Origin: Shinisaurus crocodilurus
Taxonomy: Eukaryota > Chordata > Lepidosauria > Squamata > Shinisauridae
NCBI GenBank assembly: GCA_021292165.1
Contig: CM037877.1
Span: forward strand, 304,114,063 to 304,178,062
DNA length: 64,000 bases
Direction of reading: 5' to 3'
Part shown: in pieces, positions 1 to 10,651 of the stretch
Layout: each line of letters starts with the position of its first letter
Numbering within the stretch: the first letter of the stretch is position 1
Program-made: the position numbers and the translations under genes
Notes under the pieces: model-generated
What the model was told of the DNA's origin: nothing
What the model saw: the letters and a program-made list of their open reading frames with translations, nothing else
Database searches by the model: none

Positions 1-300
1 CCGAGCCCGATTCAAGGTGCTGGTCTTAACCTTTAAAGCCCTACATGGCTTGGGACCACAATACCTGACAGAACGCCTCTCCCACCACAATCCACCCAGC
101 CACTACGCTCAACATCTGGGGCCTTCCTCCAGTTGTCACCTCTGAGGGAGGCTCTGCGGGGGCGGTGACAAGGGAGAGGGCCTTCTCTGTGGTAGCCCCC
201 CAACTAGGAACAAGCTCCCTGCTGAGGCCCGCCTGGCGCCAACTCTACAATCTTCGGCGCCAGGTTAAGACTGCCCTCTATATTGAGGCTTTTAAATCTA
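1..300 (+). mobile_element. L2-like LINE, C-terminal end of reverse transcriptase ORF
   Basis: Frame 2 reads RFKVLVLTFKALHGLGPQYL and then a conserved tail (RAFSVVAPQL, RRQVKTALYIEAFKS). This is the usual end of the pol ORF in L2-type LINEs. It stops abruptly where an unrelated LINE end begins near 300. An L2-type 3' tail resumes after about 870, so the two pieces are probably one element split by an insertion. The start lies outside the window. Confidence 0.7.
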
Positions 301-301
301 A

Positions 302-748
302 ATGGAAGAAGCAAAGACTACTAGCATTGAAAAAATGATCCTTCAACGCCAACTTCAGTGGACCGGTCATGTTGTTCGAATGCCTGACTGCCGTCTCCCA
401 AAGCAGTTACTTTATTCCCAACTCAAGGATGGAAAGCGGAATACCGGTGGTCAATATAAGAGGTTTAAAGATGCTCTTAAGGCTAATCTAAAAAAATGCA
501 ATATAAACATCAAAAACTGGGAAGCTCTGGCCCATGAACGATCTAAGTGGAGGTTGGCCTTTCACAAAGGTTCTATGGACTTTGAAGAAGCTCGAGTGCA
601 AGGTGAAAGGGAGAAACGTGCTAAGCGAAAAGCACGTCAAATGAATCCTTTACAAGACCATCTTCCATCTAGTAACCTGTGTCCTCACTGTGGGAAGCTG
701 TGTGGATCTAGAATTGGCCTCCACAGTCACTTACGGACCCATCACTAG
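302..748 (+). mobile_element. Non-LTR retrotransposon ORF2 C-terminus with terminal C2H2 finger
   Basis: The 148-residue open frame has the LQRQLQWTGHVVRM block, then RLPKQLLYSQL and a lysine/arginine-rich stretch. It ends in a C2H2 finger (CPHCGKLC followed by GLHSHLRTHH). This is the C-terminal part of ORF2 of a non-LTR retrotransposon with a terminal zinc finger; I lean to an RTE-like clade but cannot fix it. The frame is open to its stop, yet the reverse transcriptase core and endonuclease are absent, so this is a 5'-truncated copy and not a host gene. It sits inside an older L2-like LINE. Confidence 0.7.
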
Positions 749-869
749 AGTCTACACAATTTTCTTTAGAATTTTCCTCCTTTTAAAATCTCTTTTGTAA
801 ATTTTCTTCTTCTTTTTTTTAATCCTGGAAGACAATCTTACTCAGTCACGAGCGATTGCCTGACTGACT

Positions 870-1062
870 GACTTTTTAATTGGTCTCATTGCATTTCTTG
901 TTTTATCTATGTATGTCATTTTAAATCTGGTTTTTAAATTTTGTATGATGTTTTTTATTGTATATTGTATTGTGTGTTTTTATGGATTGTTGCGAACCGC
1001 CCAGAGAGCTTTGGCTGTTGGGTGGTATATAAACAAAATTAATCATCATCATCATCATCAAA
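870..1062 (+). repeat. L2-like LINE 3' tail ending in (ATC)n
   Basis: The stretch is T-rich and leads to GAACCGCCCAGAGAGC and GTGGTATATAAAC, then an ATC microsatellite. The same tail motif recurs in inverse orientation near 11370-11430 and 14590-14640. It is the expected continuation of the LINE at 1-300. Confidence 0.6.
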
Positions 1063-1521
1063 TATAAGTTAAAAGCAGCAAATCTATAAAAGCTGCATAA
1101 AAATAATATGAGGCAGAATAAAACAACTAATCAAATGTTAAAAAGGTATTTGCCTGGGGCAAGAAAGTCATCAAAGTGGAGGACATGTCAGCACATTCAG
1201 CCACTGGCTACTGCTGACAAGGGGAAGGAGAAAACCAAAGCCAATTATTATTTTGGGGCACAACATTTATGGAGCAGGAGCAGGAGCAGTCTATCTGTGC
1301 AGAGAGAGAGAAACGACTAGTTTAATCGCCAGTGAGAAGGATCTCAAGTAGCAAGACGAGGGGAAAAACCTTTCTTGGAGCTTCGGGCAATCAGAGAGTC
1401 CACTGTTCTGAACTAGATGAACCGAGTATTTGATTCAGGATATGGCAGCTTCTGCTAACTTCACTCGAATCTAGTTCTCTTTTCCCCCACCCCTAAAATA
1501 ATAATTAGAATAAAATAATTA
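1063..1521. other. No recognisable gene
   Basis: This is AT-rich unique-looking DNA. The short open frame at 1108-1320 has no recognisable motif. Nothing else is supported. Confidence 0.4.
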
Positions 1522-1533
1522 TTTCTTCTGCAG

Positions 1534-1735
1534 GTCACTGAAGATATGTGGTCATGAGGTAATCCGCAAGGGGAGAAAACAATTGAAATCCTCGAGAAGG
1601 ACCTAGAACCTGTTTTGGATGAGTTAGTCTCCCAGTCTGTCGTCATCACAGAGGAAGAATATGAGGACTTGGACAAAATGGAGGACGATTCCAAGAACTT
1701 GACAATTGCTGATTCTGATCTAGAAGAGTGGGGAG
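1534..1735 (+). pseudogene. Decayed CARD-like exon fragment
   Basis: A pyrimidine-rich acceptor (TTATTTCTTCTGCAG) ends at 1533. From about 1580 one frame reads IEILEKDLEPVLDELVSQ and then VVITEEEYEDLDKMED. The pattern of two amphipathic helices joined by a V(I/L)TEEEYE turn is typical of helices 2-3 of caspase recruitment domains, as in NLR adaptors and inflammatory caspases. The frame holds a TGA at 1555-1557; shifting one base upstream would remove it. The fold also breaks off after about residue 45, before the helices 4-6 a full CARD needs. No donor site or partner exon is visible. I read it as a lone, broken exon from a CARD-containing gene, distinct from the CARD-like exons of the GTPase genes. 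A chance ORF is possible. Confidence 0.45.
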
Positions 1736-1764
1736 GGAGCTTGCTGCCAGTTCCTGGAATGTGT

Positions 1765-2172
1765 AGAAATTTATTTATTTATTATTTGCATTTATTTATC
1801 GCCCATCTGGCCGGCAAACCGGCCACCCTGGGCGATGTACAATACAGAAGATAAAACAGAATAAAATACATTAAAACAGTATAAAATTTTAAAATTTTAG
1901 CCCACCCCATATTCCCGCCTGAATAGCCAAGTTTTTAGTGAGCGGCGGAAGCTCAGCAGAGAGGGGGCATGGCGGAGGTCACTTGGGAGAGAGTTCCACA
2001 GTACAGGGGCCGCCACTGAGGAGGCCCTCTTCCTCGTCCCGACCAGTCTAGCTGCTCTGGCTGAAGGGACAAGGAGAAGGCCGTCTGTGGCAGATCTTGT
2101 TGAGCGGCCCACTTGGTGTTCCTGGAGACGCTCCTTGAGATAGACTGTTCCGGTTCGAAACAGGCCCTGCAA
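1765..2172 (-). mobile_element. L2-like LINE 3' end, minus strand
   Basis: On the minus strand the frame reads RKRASSVAAPVLWNSLPSDL then SLLSFRRSLKTWLFRREYGV, the classic C-terminal block of L2-type reverse transcriptase ORFs. It is followed by a 3' UTR (1765-1896) with the GC-rich hairpin GGCCGGTTTGCCGGCC and ATAAATAAAT runs. The element is heavily 5' truncated. Confidence 0.75.
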
Positions 2173-2863
2173 TGCTCAGATAATGGTGAATGTTACTTAG
2201 CATTCTTCCTAAGCCTCAAGAAGTTCCTTCTTCATTCTCACAATCATCTCATGGGATAAGCAAGTATTTTTACAGGTCAGGAATCAGAATTGAAATCTAA
2301 TCCAGATCTTTGGCCACTCAGGACTGTAGTCAAAATCTAGAACAAATGAACCCAGGGTTTAGCGCAAAGAGATAAAGCCCTTGATAGGAATAATAAAAAA
2401 GGAACCCCAAAAATCCTGACATGACTACATAGACATTCAGGTCCAAAATGCTGGGTACATCTCCATGCCCTTCTTCCATTTCCTGTGGGCTTCTGATTCC
2501 TTGCTAACCAAGATCATAACTATTTTAAACCTGAGGCAGATGCACCAATGGTCTGATAACCCTGCTTAATATGTTCAGTATTGGAATCAGACTGAAATAA
2601 GAACCTAAATTTGTCCAAGTTATTATAATGATCCGTAAAATGACAACAGGTTTGTTCGTTGTTGGTTTTTTCTGTATAACTCTAGCTGAAGTTGATGGAT
2701 CTTACTGTACCAAACAGTAAGACTGAAGCTGGGTATCTTTCCATTAACTCTTTTTTCCTGCCCTGCCTACTTCAATTTCTTCTACTGCATTCGCTGGCAC
2801 CCTTTTCACTGTCCCATTGCTATGAAAATCTAGCACACTGGAGACTGCAGAACTACATCAAAG
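2173..2863. other. No recognisable gene
   Basis: I see no coding signal, splice pattern or known repeat here with enough support to annotate. Confidence 0.4.
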
Positions 2864-3310
2864 CAAGTATTTCCATAAGAAATTATGGAAAATCGAACGA
2901 TTCGTTCCGCCTCGCCTCCATGGGGCTCCCTGCCCGGGAGCCGGCAAAACAGCGTGAGGCGCCGGCCGAGCGAGCGGCCATGCCGCGCCTCCATGGGGCT
3001 CCTGGCCGGGAGCCCCATGAAGGCGAGGCCGCTCGCTCGGCCGGCGCCTCACGCTGCTTTGCCGGCTCCCGGGCAGGGAGCCCCGTGGAGGTGAGGCACG
3101 GCGCGGCCGCTCGCTCGGCCAGCACCTCACGTTGCTAGCATAAATTTAAATTTGAAAGACGTCTCGCTGGCAACAGGAGCCACATGTGGCAGCAGCGGCT
3201 GGCTCGTGTTGCGAGACTTGCTCATCTTTCAAATTTAAATTTATGCTAAAAATTTCCTCATCTTATGAGAAGCTCGCAAACTGGGTTACTCGTAATCCGA
3301 GGTATTACTG
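2864..3310. mobile_element. Tigger-like DNA transposon remnant with long internal hairpins
   Basis: The right end (CGTAATCCGAGGTATTACTG, ending at 3310) resembles the termini of the complete Tigger-type MITEs at 13668 and 60567. The body has the CCATAAGAAATTATGG and CGATTCGTTCC motifs of such elements. The left terminus is not recognisable. Two inverted repeats fill the inside. A GC-rich pair (about 2924-2984 with 3029-3088) is almost perfect over more than 50 bp. An AT-rich pair is at about 3137-3168 with 3211-3247. The long open frames here come from the palindrome and are not genes. The element abuts the GTPase exon fragment at 3311. Confidence 0.5.
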
Positions 3311-3553
3311 TCCTAGGGACATTTTGAGGAGGATCTCCTGTTGGAAGAAGGTATCTGAACATAGCAGTACAGCACAGATGGCATCAAGGGGGTTCATAGA
3401 TATGCTCTCATTCGTGTTGCTACTGAAAAACATTTTCTCATCAAACCTCTTCTGTAATTCCCCTCTTTCCTACATCTCTAAGTCCCTGCTTCAGGCGTCT
3501 GCTCTTGGCAGTCACATTCAGAACCAGGAACCTCCTGAGAAAATGCCAAGGTA
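3311..3553 (-). pseudogene. GVIN giant-exon fragment (pseudogene piece)
   Basis: This stretch aligns by eye to 9140-9387 of gene A, the start of its giant exon, with scattered substitutions. On the minus strand it covers the region coding LPWHFLRKV through the LLKMSL block. The frame is degraded; the LRKV region reads like LRRF. Both neighbours are lost: the 5' side runs into unrelated sequence at 3554, and the 3' side is cut by the transposon end at 3310. It is an unprocessed relic showing that the gene family once extended further left. Confidence 0.8.
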
Positions 3554-4201
3554 AGACAGGACCGAAGTAAGGCAAACTGGGTCCTGAATGCAAATCAGGG
3601 TTACCCTAAAATTGGGTGTTCTTCCAGGGGTCCATTTTAAGGGCCCTTTTCTGTTATCCAAAGAATGGGCTGCACAATTTGTGGATTGCTGCTTCTTGTC
3701 CCTGGAAGAGGAAGATCCCTATCCCCACCTGCTAAAGCCCACAACTCTCAAAACCAGGCAGTAATGGGGAGGGGGCTACCATTTTGTCTTCAGACTTTTG
3801 CTACAGCACATGTTTGCCACAGAGATAAATGGCTATGTTGCAAATATGCTAAGTACCCTGGTGTACTGAGTTCAAATTGTGCACACGAGGGAGGAGGGAA
3901 AAGTCTGGAAATGGTCCAAAAGCTTTATTCAGCAGAATAGGAGAAACACAAGAGCTCATGCTGCAGTCTCTCCTCGGACAAAGAGATCTTATCTATTTAT
4001 ACATCATCTTCATCTTCTGGGCATGCGCCCTGTTAACAGAAGTTTCTAGCTGTGGAAAAATACTACAATTAGTCACGTGCCCTGAGCCCTCATTTCTGAA
4101 GATAGTGGTCAGTCTGTGCCCCGTTGATATCTCTTTTGGTGCAGGCGCAATGTTTTGAACTTGCAGAGAACGGAGAAGCACAAATTGTCAAAGAGTGTTT
4201 G
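3554..4201. other. No recognisable gene
   Basis: Several short open frames overlap here in all phases, but none shows a domain or splice context. It lies downstream of gene A. Confidence 0.4.
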
Positions 4202-4209
4202 CCTTTGAC

Positions 4210-4363
4210 AGGGCCGGTGCAAGGCAGTTTGGTGCCCTAGGCAAGATCAGATATTTAGCGCCCCCCCTTCCCACTTGAACCCTCCCTCCCTATTTCTGGC
4301 ACCCCCTTTAGCCCTGCGCCCTAGGCAGCTGCCTAGTTGGCCTAATGGTAGCACAGGCCCTGG
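4210..4363. mobile_element. hAT-type MITE with 8-bp target-site duplication
   Basis: The element starts AGGGCCGGTGC and ends GCACAGGCCCTGG, giving imperfect terminal inverted repeats. It is flanked by the 8-bp direct repeat CCTTTGAC (4202-4209 and 4364-4371). An 8-bp duplication is the hallmark of hAT transposition. There is no coding capacity. Confidence 0.75.
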
Positions 4364-4528
4364 CCTTTGACACACTCATTCACCCGCTTCCCCCTCCTTA
4401 TAAGGCTACATGGAATGTAAACACTCTCTCGGACTTCAACTTCTCTGCCATTAACCATTTCTTGCCCAGAATGTTCACAACATTTCCAGAGAATTGGGAA
4501 GGAATATGTTGGTTGTCGATTGTTACCA

Positions 4529-4534
4529 TTTATT
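4529..4534 (-). terminator. Candidate polyadenylation signal of gene A
   Basis: AATAAA on the minus strand, about 260 bp beyond the stop codon of gene A. It is the first canonical hexamer noticed downstream. Confidence 0.45.
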
Positions 4535-4793
4535 TGGTGTAAGGCATTTTTAGTTTATCATCAGAAAAACAAGGTCTTAATTGTTTTGGTAAGCTCAGTA
4601 TGCAACCTTGCCATAACATCTGGAACCACACAATATTAAGCAACTGTGGACAGCACCTGAGATATTCATAGAATTTGTTGTTGTTGTTGTTATTACAGGA
4701 GGAGGAAGAGGCTGGGAGTGTTTCATGCATGCCAAACCTTTTTAAAAACACTGTTTACTGCCTTTAATGCAGACTGTCACAAGGTAGTGTACC

Positions 4794-7700
4794 TTATTTC
4801 ATATTATAAGTTTCCTTCAGGGCCTTGAGTGCCTGTTCTTTGGTTATATTTTCCCAGTCCTCTGGCAGATCTGCCAGTTTAGCTTTGTACTGTCTGGCAA
4901 AATCATGATGGAACTCTTTAAAAATGAACTTCCAGTAGTCAGAAGCATTAATATTGGGATCTGGCTGGATCTTCCAGTCTGGATAATATTCACGATAATC
5001 TTTGAATGGGTGGAGTTTCCAGTCTGTGTCCTGATTTTTGAACTTGATATCAGAAGCCACAGCAGTGGAACAGAGATCATAAACAAGCTTTTCTGATTGT
5101 ATATCTCTGTATCTTCCCAGTCCTTTAGGCCGATGGACTGCTGCAAAATGCTCCTTATGGGCACTCCCTCCAGCTTCACAGGGGACTTTGCAGAAGGGAC
5201 ACTGCTCCCCACAGCCAAATACCCGCTTGAAAATCTCATCCTGGGGCTTCACAGACAATTTGCATAGTTTGGATTCAATATCCAAGTCTTCAAACTCAGA
5301 CAATATTCGTTCTTGCAAGTCAGGAAGGAACTCTTTAACGTAATCAGAAAATTGTCCAGGATTGAATGCATTCTTAAACTCTAGACCCACTAGACTGTCC
5401 TTAGAAATGACCAATTGCTTCTGCAGTTCTTGGGAAAAATTGTCCAAAAATCCTGAGAATGTTGCTGCATCTTTAGACTTCAGGATTTCCAGTGTGCCCT
5501 CAACTTTTGTTAGTACTGAAGAAAGAATCCCTTTCTCCAAGTTCTTCAGATCCTCATTTTCTGCATAGTGATCCAAAATTTGTTTCGAAATCAAGCTCTT
5601 GACGAACTCTTCATAGGACCCTATATATTTCACATAGTTCTCAAAATCCATCTCTTCAAGAAGCTCCTGCAGAACAGTAAACTGGAAGAACATCCGACTG
5701 GCATATCCAGTAGATTGTGTATCAATGAGAATGTCATCCACTATTTCTGTACCAAGTCTTTTGTTGATGCAATCCACAAGGCCTGGATGGAGACAATGGT
5801 CACAGAAACACTTAGCTCTCATTTGCTGGGCATCTTTTTCCTGATAAAGATCTCTGAAAGTGAAGAAATACTGAGGCTTCAGTTTCCCCAGACATACCTG
5901 TGGATCGTTTTCCTTAATGAAATCTTCATGCATCTCCTGAAACTCAAGAGCTGCTTCTCCCAAAATGTGAAGTTTTAGGTCCACTTCAAAGGAAGATGTT
6001 GTATGAAGTTTTTTAACATTAGGCTGTTGAAGCCTATCATTGATCATAAGCAAAAGATCAACAAAATAGTTTTCATCATAATTACTTTTTGAATTGACTT
6101 TTTCACTGATGTATGAAATGCATTTGGCCTTCAAGCTATTAGCAAGTTCAGCAGCTGCATTATAGATATCCTCTGTTTTGGAGAAAATGTATCCCTTTAT
6201 ATTGTCAACAAATGAGGATTGTATGTGTTCGTCTTTTATTTTGAAGGTGCTTATCCTGTACCCAAACAAGCCTTGCTCATTTTGTAATTTTTTCTTGATG
6301 GGAATCCCTCGGGAGGAAAACTCCTTTCTCAAATATATTTCGGCATCTTCATATACTTGCCGTTCCTCTAAGGGAATGGGTGATATTTCAAACAATGTTT
6401 CTGCCCACATTCTTTCAAATTCTCTTTTTAATTCTTCTTCTTGTAAGGTGCACTCATTTCCCCTGCGTTCTTCAAGAAGCCTGTCAACCTTTCCTTCAAA
6501 TGTTTTCATGTATTGAGCCAAGGCAATGTTAATCTTGTGCTGATCCTTTTTAATGCGAATGGCATCCTGCAATTTGTTGTAAGATGAACTTGCAAGTTCA
6601 CGCACAAGTCTTTTAGCGCTCCTGTCAAAATCTCCTTTGTACTTTTCTACCAGATGCAGATTTGCTGCTCCACTTTCGAAGTATTTCTTCAAGCACTCCA
6701 AAATCTGTTGTTCTCCAGCTGATAACTTCTCTTGAAGGTCACGCTTCAAGTTGCTGTGGTTAAGTACATTGGGAGAAACATTTTGTATTACAGTTACCTG
6801 CTCAGTTACCCAGAGGTGCATCGCTTTGCGGAAACCCCATTCCCATTCACAGTATTTTATGGAGAGGTCAGTATAGGCTTCAGCTATAAGACTGTTTCGG
6901 AAACTGAAGATGAAATTCTCATGTTTCACAGCATCCCAGAGACTCTTCACCCACTCAATAAATTGAGGGATGTCCTTAGGAGGCCTTTCAATTGAACGGT
7001 GTCCTATTAATTCAAATAGATACTTTTTAAACTCAAAGACCTTGTCAGTGTATCCTATGTTGACCGGAGCCATAGGTGGGACACCATGCCATAGACCTGG
7101 GATGTACCAATTGTTCATTTCTGGGTCATAATCCATAATGTCGGAAAACTTGATATTCCTGTCACTGTTGATCTTTTCCATCTTTGCTACAGCCTGGGTC
7201 ATTTCATTGAGCTGTTCCAAAAGGCATTTCTTCTCTCTCATGTTTTGGTCATGTGCTGAGACATCAGCAACATTATGGTGAACGAACTGGCAGTTGGGTT
7301 TTTGACCAATTTCCTCCATCCTGAGGAAGGCATGGGTCACAATTTGTAGGATGTCCTTCATTTCTGTGGCATTCTCCATGGCCATATTCACTATTGTGAT
7401 GTCACTCAGCCCAATCACTAGAGTGGCCAACTCATTGTCATGTTGATAGCTGCCTTCCAGATGGGCCAGTTCTGGGGCTTTCAAGCCTTCTGTGTCTATC
7501 ACCAGGATGAAATCACAGCCAAGCTTCTGAGACAAGTTTTTTCTGACCTTAAGCAGAGTCATGAAGGCACCTCGTGTACATCGGCCACTGCTGACAGCAA
7601 ACTGCAGGCCAAACATGGTGTTGAGGAGGGTGGATTTCCCAGTGCTCTGCACCCCCAGCACAGTTATTACCATCAGTTTGGATCGACCTTTTAGTTTGCT

Positions 7701-9526
7701 ATTGAGTTCATTCAGAACATCAGTTATCCATTGTAGAGGGATGTTGGATGCATCTCCATCAATCAGCTCTAGAGGAAACCCTTCCAGCATCAGGTCAGCT
7801 GCAATGCTGAGGAAATGGACAAACTGTCGTTTGCACTTTTCTAATCTGCCTTCTTTAAACATTGAACGCTCTGCCTCATAGAATTGCCCAAGCTCACGCA
7901 AGAAATGCTCAACTCCCAGACAAGAGGAAGATATCTGTCTGTCTATCTCTGTAATAATGTCACCATCGTCCACTAAAAACATGCATTTCTCTTTGTAATC
8001 TGCCCGTAATTTAGAAAGATTCTCCCTAGCAATGCGATCTAGATTGAACTTCATCCATTTCAAGAAGTAGTGTTTCTCAGCCAACGTCAAATGTTTGACA
8101 CCGTCAATGAATTTCATCACACCAAAACTGAGGTCATGTTTGTTCTGCTGTTTACGTATTTCCAAGAGTTTGCCTTTGAGTTCTGATCTGTAATTTTCCA
8201 AAGGCATGTCCCCTTGTCTTTCCATCCTGCACAGTTCCTTCTCTACTTTTGCCAGATTTTTCCAGAGATCACCTTGGAGTTTCAACATTTCTTCTTTGTA
8301 ATCTGCTACATTTTTTACGTTGTGTGTGATTTCTGTAGCACATCTGCTGGCTTTCTGACATTCCAGGCGGTCTTCATCCACCTGGATTGAAAGTTTATGG
8401 GCTATAAGAGCCATCTCTTCTATACTGACACCCTTGGCCTGAGAATTCGTTATTCGTCCCACCATAGACTGAAGCTTTTCCACAAAAACAGCATTATTTG
8501 TTGTTGCAGGTTTCACTAGAATCTGTGACTTGTTGAGATTAAGCACTAGAGCTAATTTATTTAAGAAAGCCAACGTTTCATCAGATTTTTTATCATGACA
8601 TTCTAGAATAAAGAAGTACTGAGTTGCTGATCCCTTCAGTGATGACAAGAGGTTATATTCATGCTCGCCAATGCATCCAGCAAATATAAACACAGCTGAG
8701 GAGACCTGTGTTAAAAAATTAAACTGCACCCAATGTGCCTTAACATCTCCACGGAGATTTGCAATTGCTATCGGCTCTGGAAACAGATCTAAGTCTTTCT
8801 GCCCACCTGGGAAATACCAGGCCATCTCTACCAACCCATCAGCGATTTCTCGAGGGATGTTGCCACACTCCATCTCTTGGTGTATGAAGTAATCATGGTG
8901 CTGCTGGGAGAGGCAGAGAAACTCATTGAGGAGTTCGGACTTGGAGAGGCCTGAGGTCCCCATCCGCACAAAGGAGATGGTGGGCATGGATACAAGCACC
9001 AGGCTCTCCTCTTTAAAGCCTTTGCTTTCAGCCAGGGAATGGGGCCTCCATTTTTTCACGATGTCCCTCGTGGCCCAGAGCATCAGGGTGCACTTGGGGG
9101 TCTCTAAGGGAGGCAGAAGCAAAGGCAGGGCAAACTGGCAAAGGGACATTTTGAGGAGGATCTCCTGTTGGAGGAAACTGTCTGAGCAAAGCATAACAGC
9201 ACAAAGGACATCAAGGGGGTTCATAGATATGCTCTCATTCGTGTTGCTAGGGAAGAACATTCTCTCATCAAACATCTTTTCTTCTGTAATTCCTCTCTTT
9301 CCTAGATCTTTCATTCCTCCCTGCTCAATTCTTGTGCTCCTGGCAGTCACATTCAGAGCCAGGACCTTCCTGAGAAAATGCCAAGGCAAGTCCTCCAGTG
9401 TCTGAGGGGTGCATTCCTTTAGACCTTCGGAGCTGATTTCCAGGACTTCTTGCAGGGAGAGTTTCTTGCTTTTATGCTCCTCTAACTTTAATTTGGAGAG
9501 AATGTCCTGAAGTGCTTCACTTCTCT
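4794..9526 (-). CDS. GVIN1: Interferon-induced very large GTPase-like, giant exon of gene A
   Basis: One open exon of 4,733 nt follows an acceptor (TTTTTTGCTATAG) ending at 9527. Joined in phase 1 to the CARD-like exon at 10652-10952 it gives 1,677 residues, ending at TAA 4794-4796. Numbered on that product, the P-loop GVQSTGKST is near 725-733, the Thr of RCTRGAF near 750 and the G3 motif DTEG at 778-781. There is no normal NKxD; the family-typical HHNVADVSAHDQ region takes its place. Coiled-coil stretches flank the GTPase. A Cys/His cluster (CPFCKVPCEAGG then HKEHFAAVH) near 1535-1565 is a plausible zinc site. A single multi-kilobase exon is characteristic of the GVIN/VLIG family, cytosolic interferon-induced large GTPases. 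This protein is shorter than mouse GVIN1 (about 2,400 residues). It is the only intact copy here. Family assignment is firm; orthology to a given member is not. Confidence 0.93.
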
Positions 9527-10651
9527 CTATAGCAAAAAAAAATGAGAAAACCCTTAGATGTTGGTAGTATCTAATTTTCTGTGGCCCTCAACAGGGCCTC
9601 TGACTCTTTCTAACTAATTCCCTGAGCCTCTGCCTCTTACCCTTTCTTCTCTCATCACATCACCCATGCTTCCCCAGCTATAGAACAGCCATACTTTATG
9701 GATTGCGCATGATTATTAAGATATACAGCACCAGGAATGGGAAAACCCACAGTCCCAAGATAGCAGATCAATGAGTGGGTCCAGCCCACATGACAATTTA
9801 ATCAAGTAACGCTAGCCGAACATTGGAAATAAGAAGTGTTGTCATAGATCAGGGATAGGGAATGCATGGTACTCCAGATGTTGTTGGACTGCAGTGCCCA
9901 TCATCCCTCATCATTGCCTAGGCTGTTGGGAGTTGCCGTCCACCAACAGGTGGAGGGCCACGCATTCTCCACCTGTCCTATATTCTCCCTACTTTAATAC
10001 TAATCAAAACATAAATGCCAGATCATCTGGATTTACTAATAGTGCTTTGCATCTCCTAAAGCGCATATAGTAACCAAAAATGTCTGAATTGTTGAACCTA
10101 CCCATCCCAAATCCAGATTCTGTCACCGGGAAACTCAAAGTCTGCAATCAAAATTAATTTTGTAAAAACAATGGGGGGGGCAGGAACTCAAAGGCTAGCG
10201 GATCCCTTTTCCCATGGAAGAAGATCTTCATCAAGCGCCAATTTGCATGCAGAGTTTCAGCAATCCACCTCTTGCATTAGCAATAAAGTCCCCACAGCTC
10301 TCCAGTTAACTAAATCGCTTTGCAGACCTTCACAAAACACATTTTGTAATATTATAAAGCACAATTCAAAACCTGTCTAAAAGTTAGAAAAGGCAAACTC
10401 AATGTGCAAAACGGAAAGCGCCTTCAAGGGATACCGTTTTCACAGATTCATATGTGCGAGGTTGCATACCGTCACTCAAACATAAATCGGGGTGGGGCAC
10501 AGCGAGTAACAACAGAACTCCATACAGTCCTGGGCATAAGGGAAGTGAAGGACATGTAGGAAGAATTCAGTGCTGCTGCACGTGTGAATCCCACTCTTGG
10601 AAACAGTGAAGAAAATCCTGCAGCCCAGGAAATTTAGAAAGCATTACTCAC
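9527..10651 (-). other. Intron between CARD-like exon and giant exon, gene A
   Basis: Donor GTGAGT at 10651-10646 and acceptor at 9528-9527, both phase 1. Unlike genes B and C, no exon coding the acidic linker is visible in this 1.1-kb interval. A hAT-type MITE lies at about 9848-9985, with ends like AGGGATAGGGAATGC and GCATTCTCCACCTGTCC. About 170 bp next to the acceptor are duplicated with the exon piece at 17219-18147. Confidence 0.7.

Noticed and set aside
302..748. Host zinc-finger gene
   Set aside because: The single C2H2 finger sits at the end of a typical non-LTR retrotransposon ORF2 C-terminus and is embedded in LINE sequence.
2692..3138. Overlapping Arg/Ala/Pro-rich ORFs on both strands
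   Set aside because: They arise from the GC-rich inverted repeat; the same peptide appears from both arms.
3665..4158. Two overlapping ORFs of about 90 codons downstream of gene A
   Set aside because: They have no domains, no splice context and ordinary intergenic composition.
8926..9405. A 159-codon antisense ORF opposite the giant exon, with an equal-length match at 17372-17851
   Set aside because: The match follows from DNA duplication of the sense exon. In gene B the antisense frame is shorter, and no splice or start evidence supports it.
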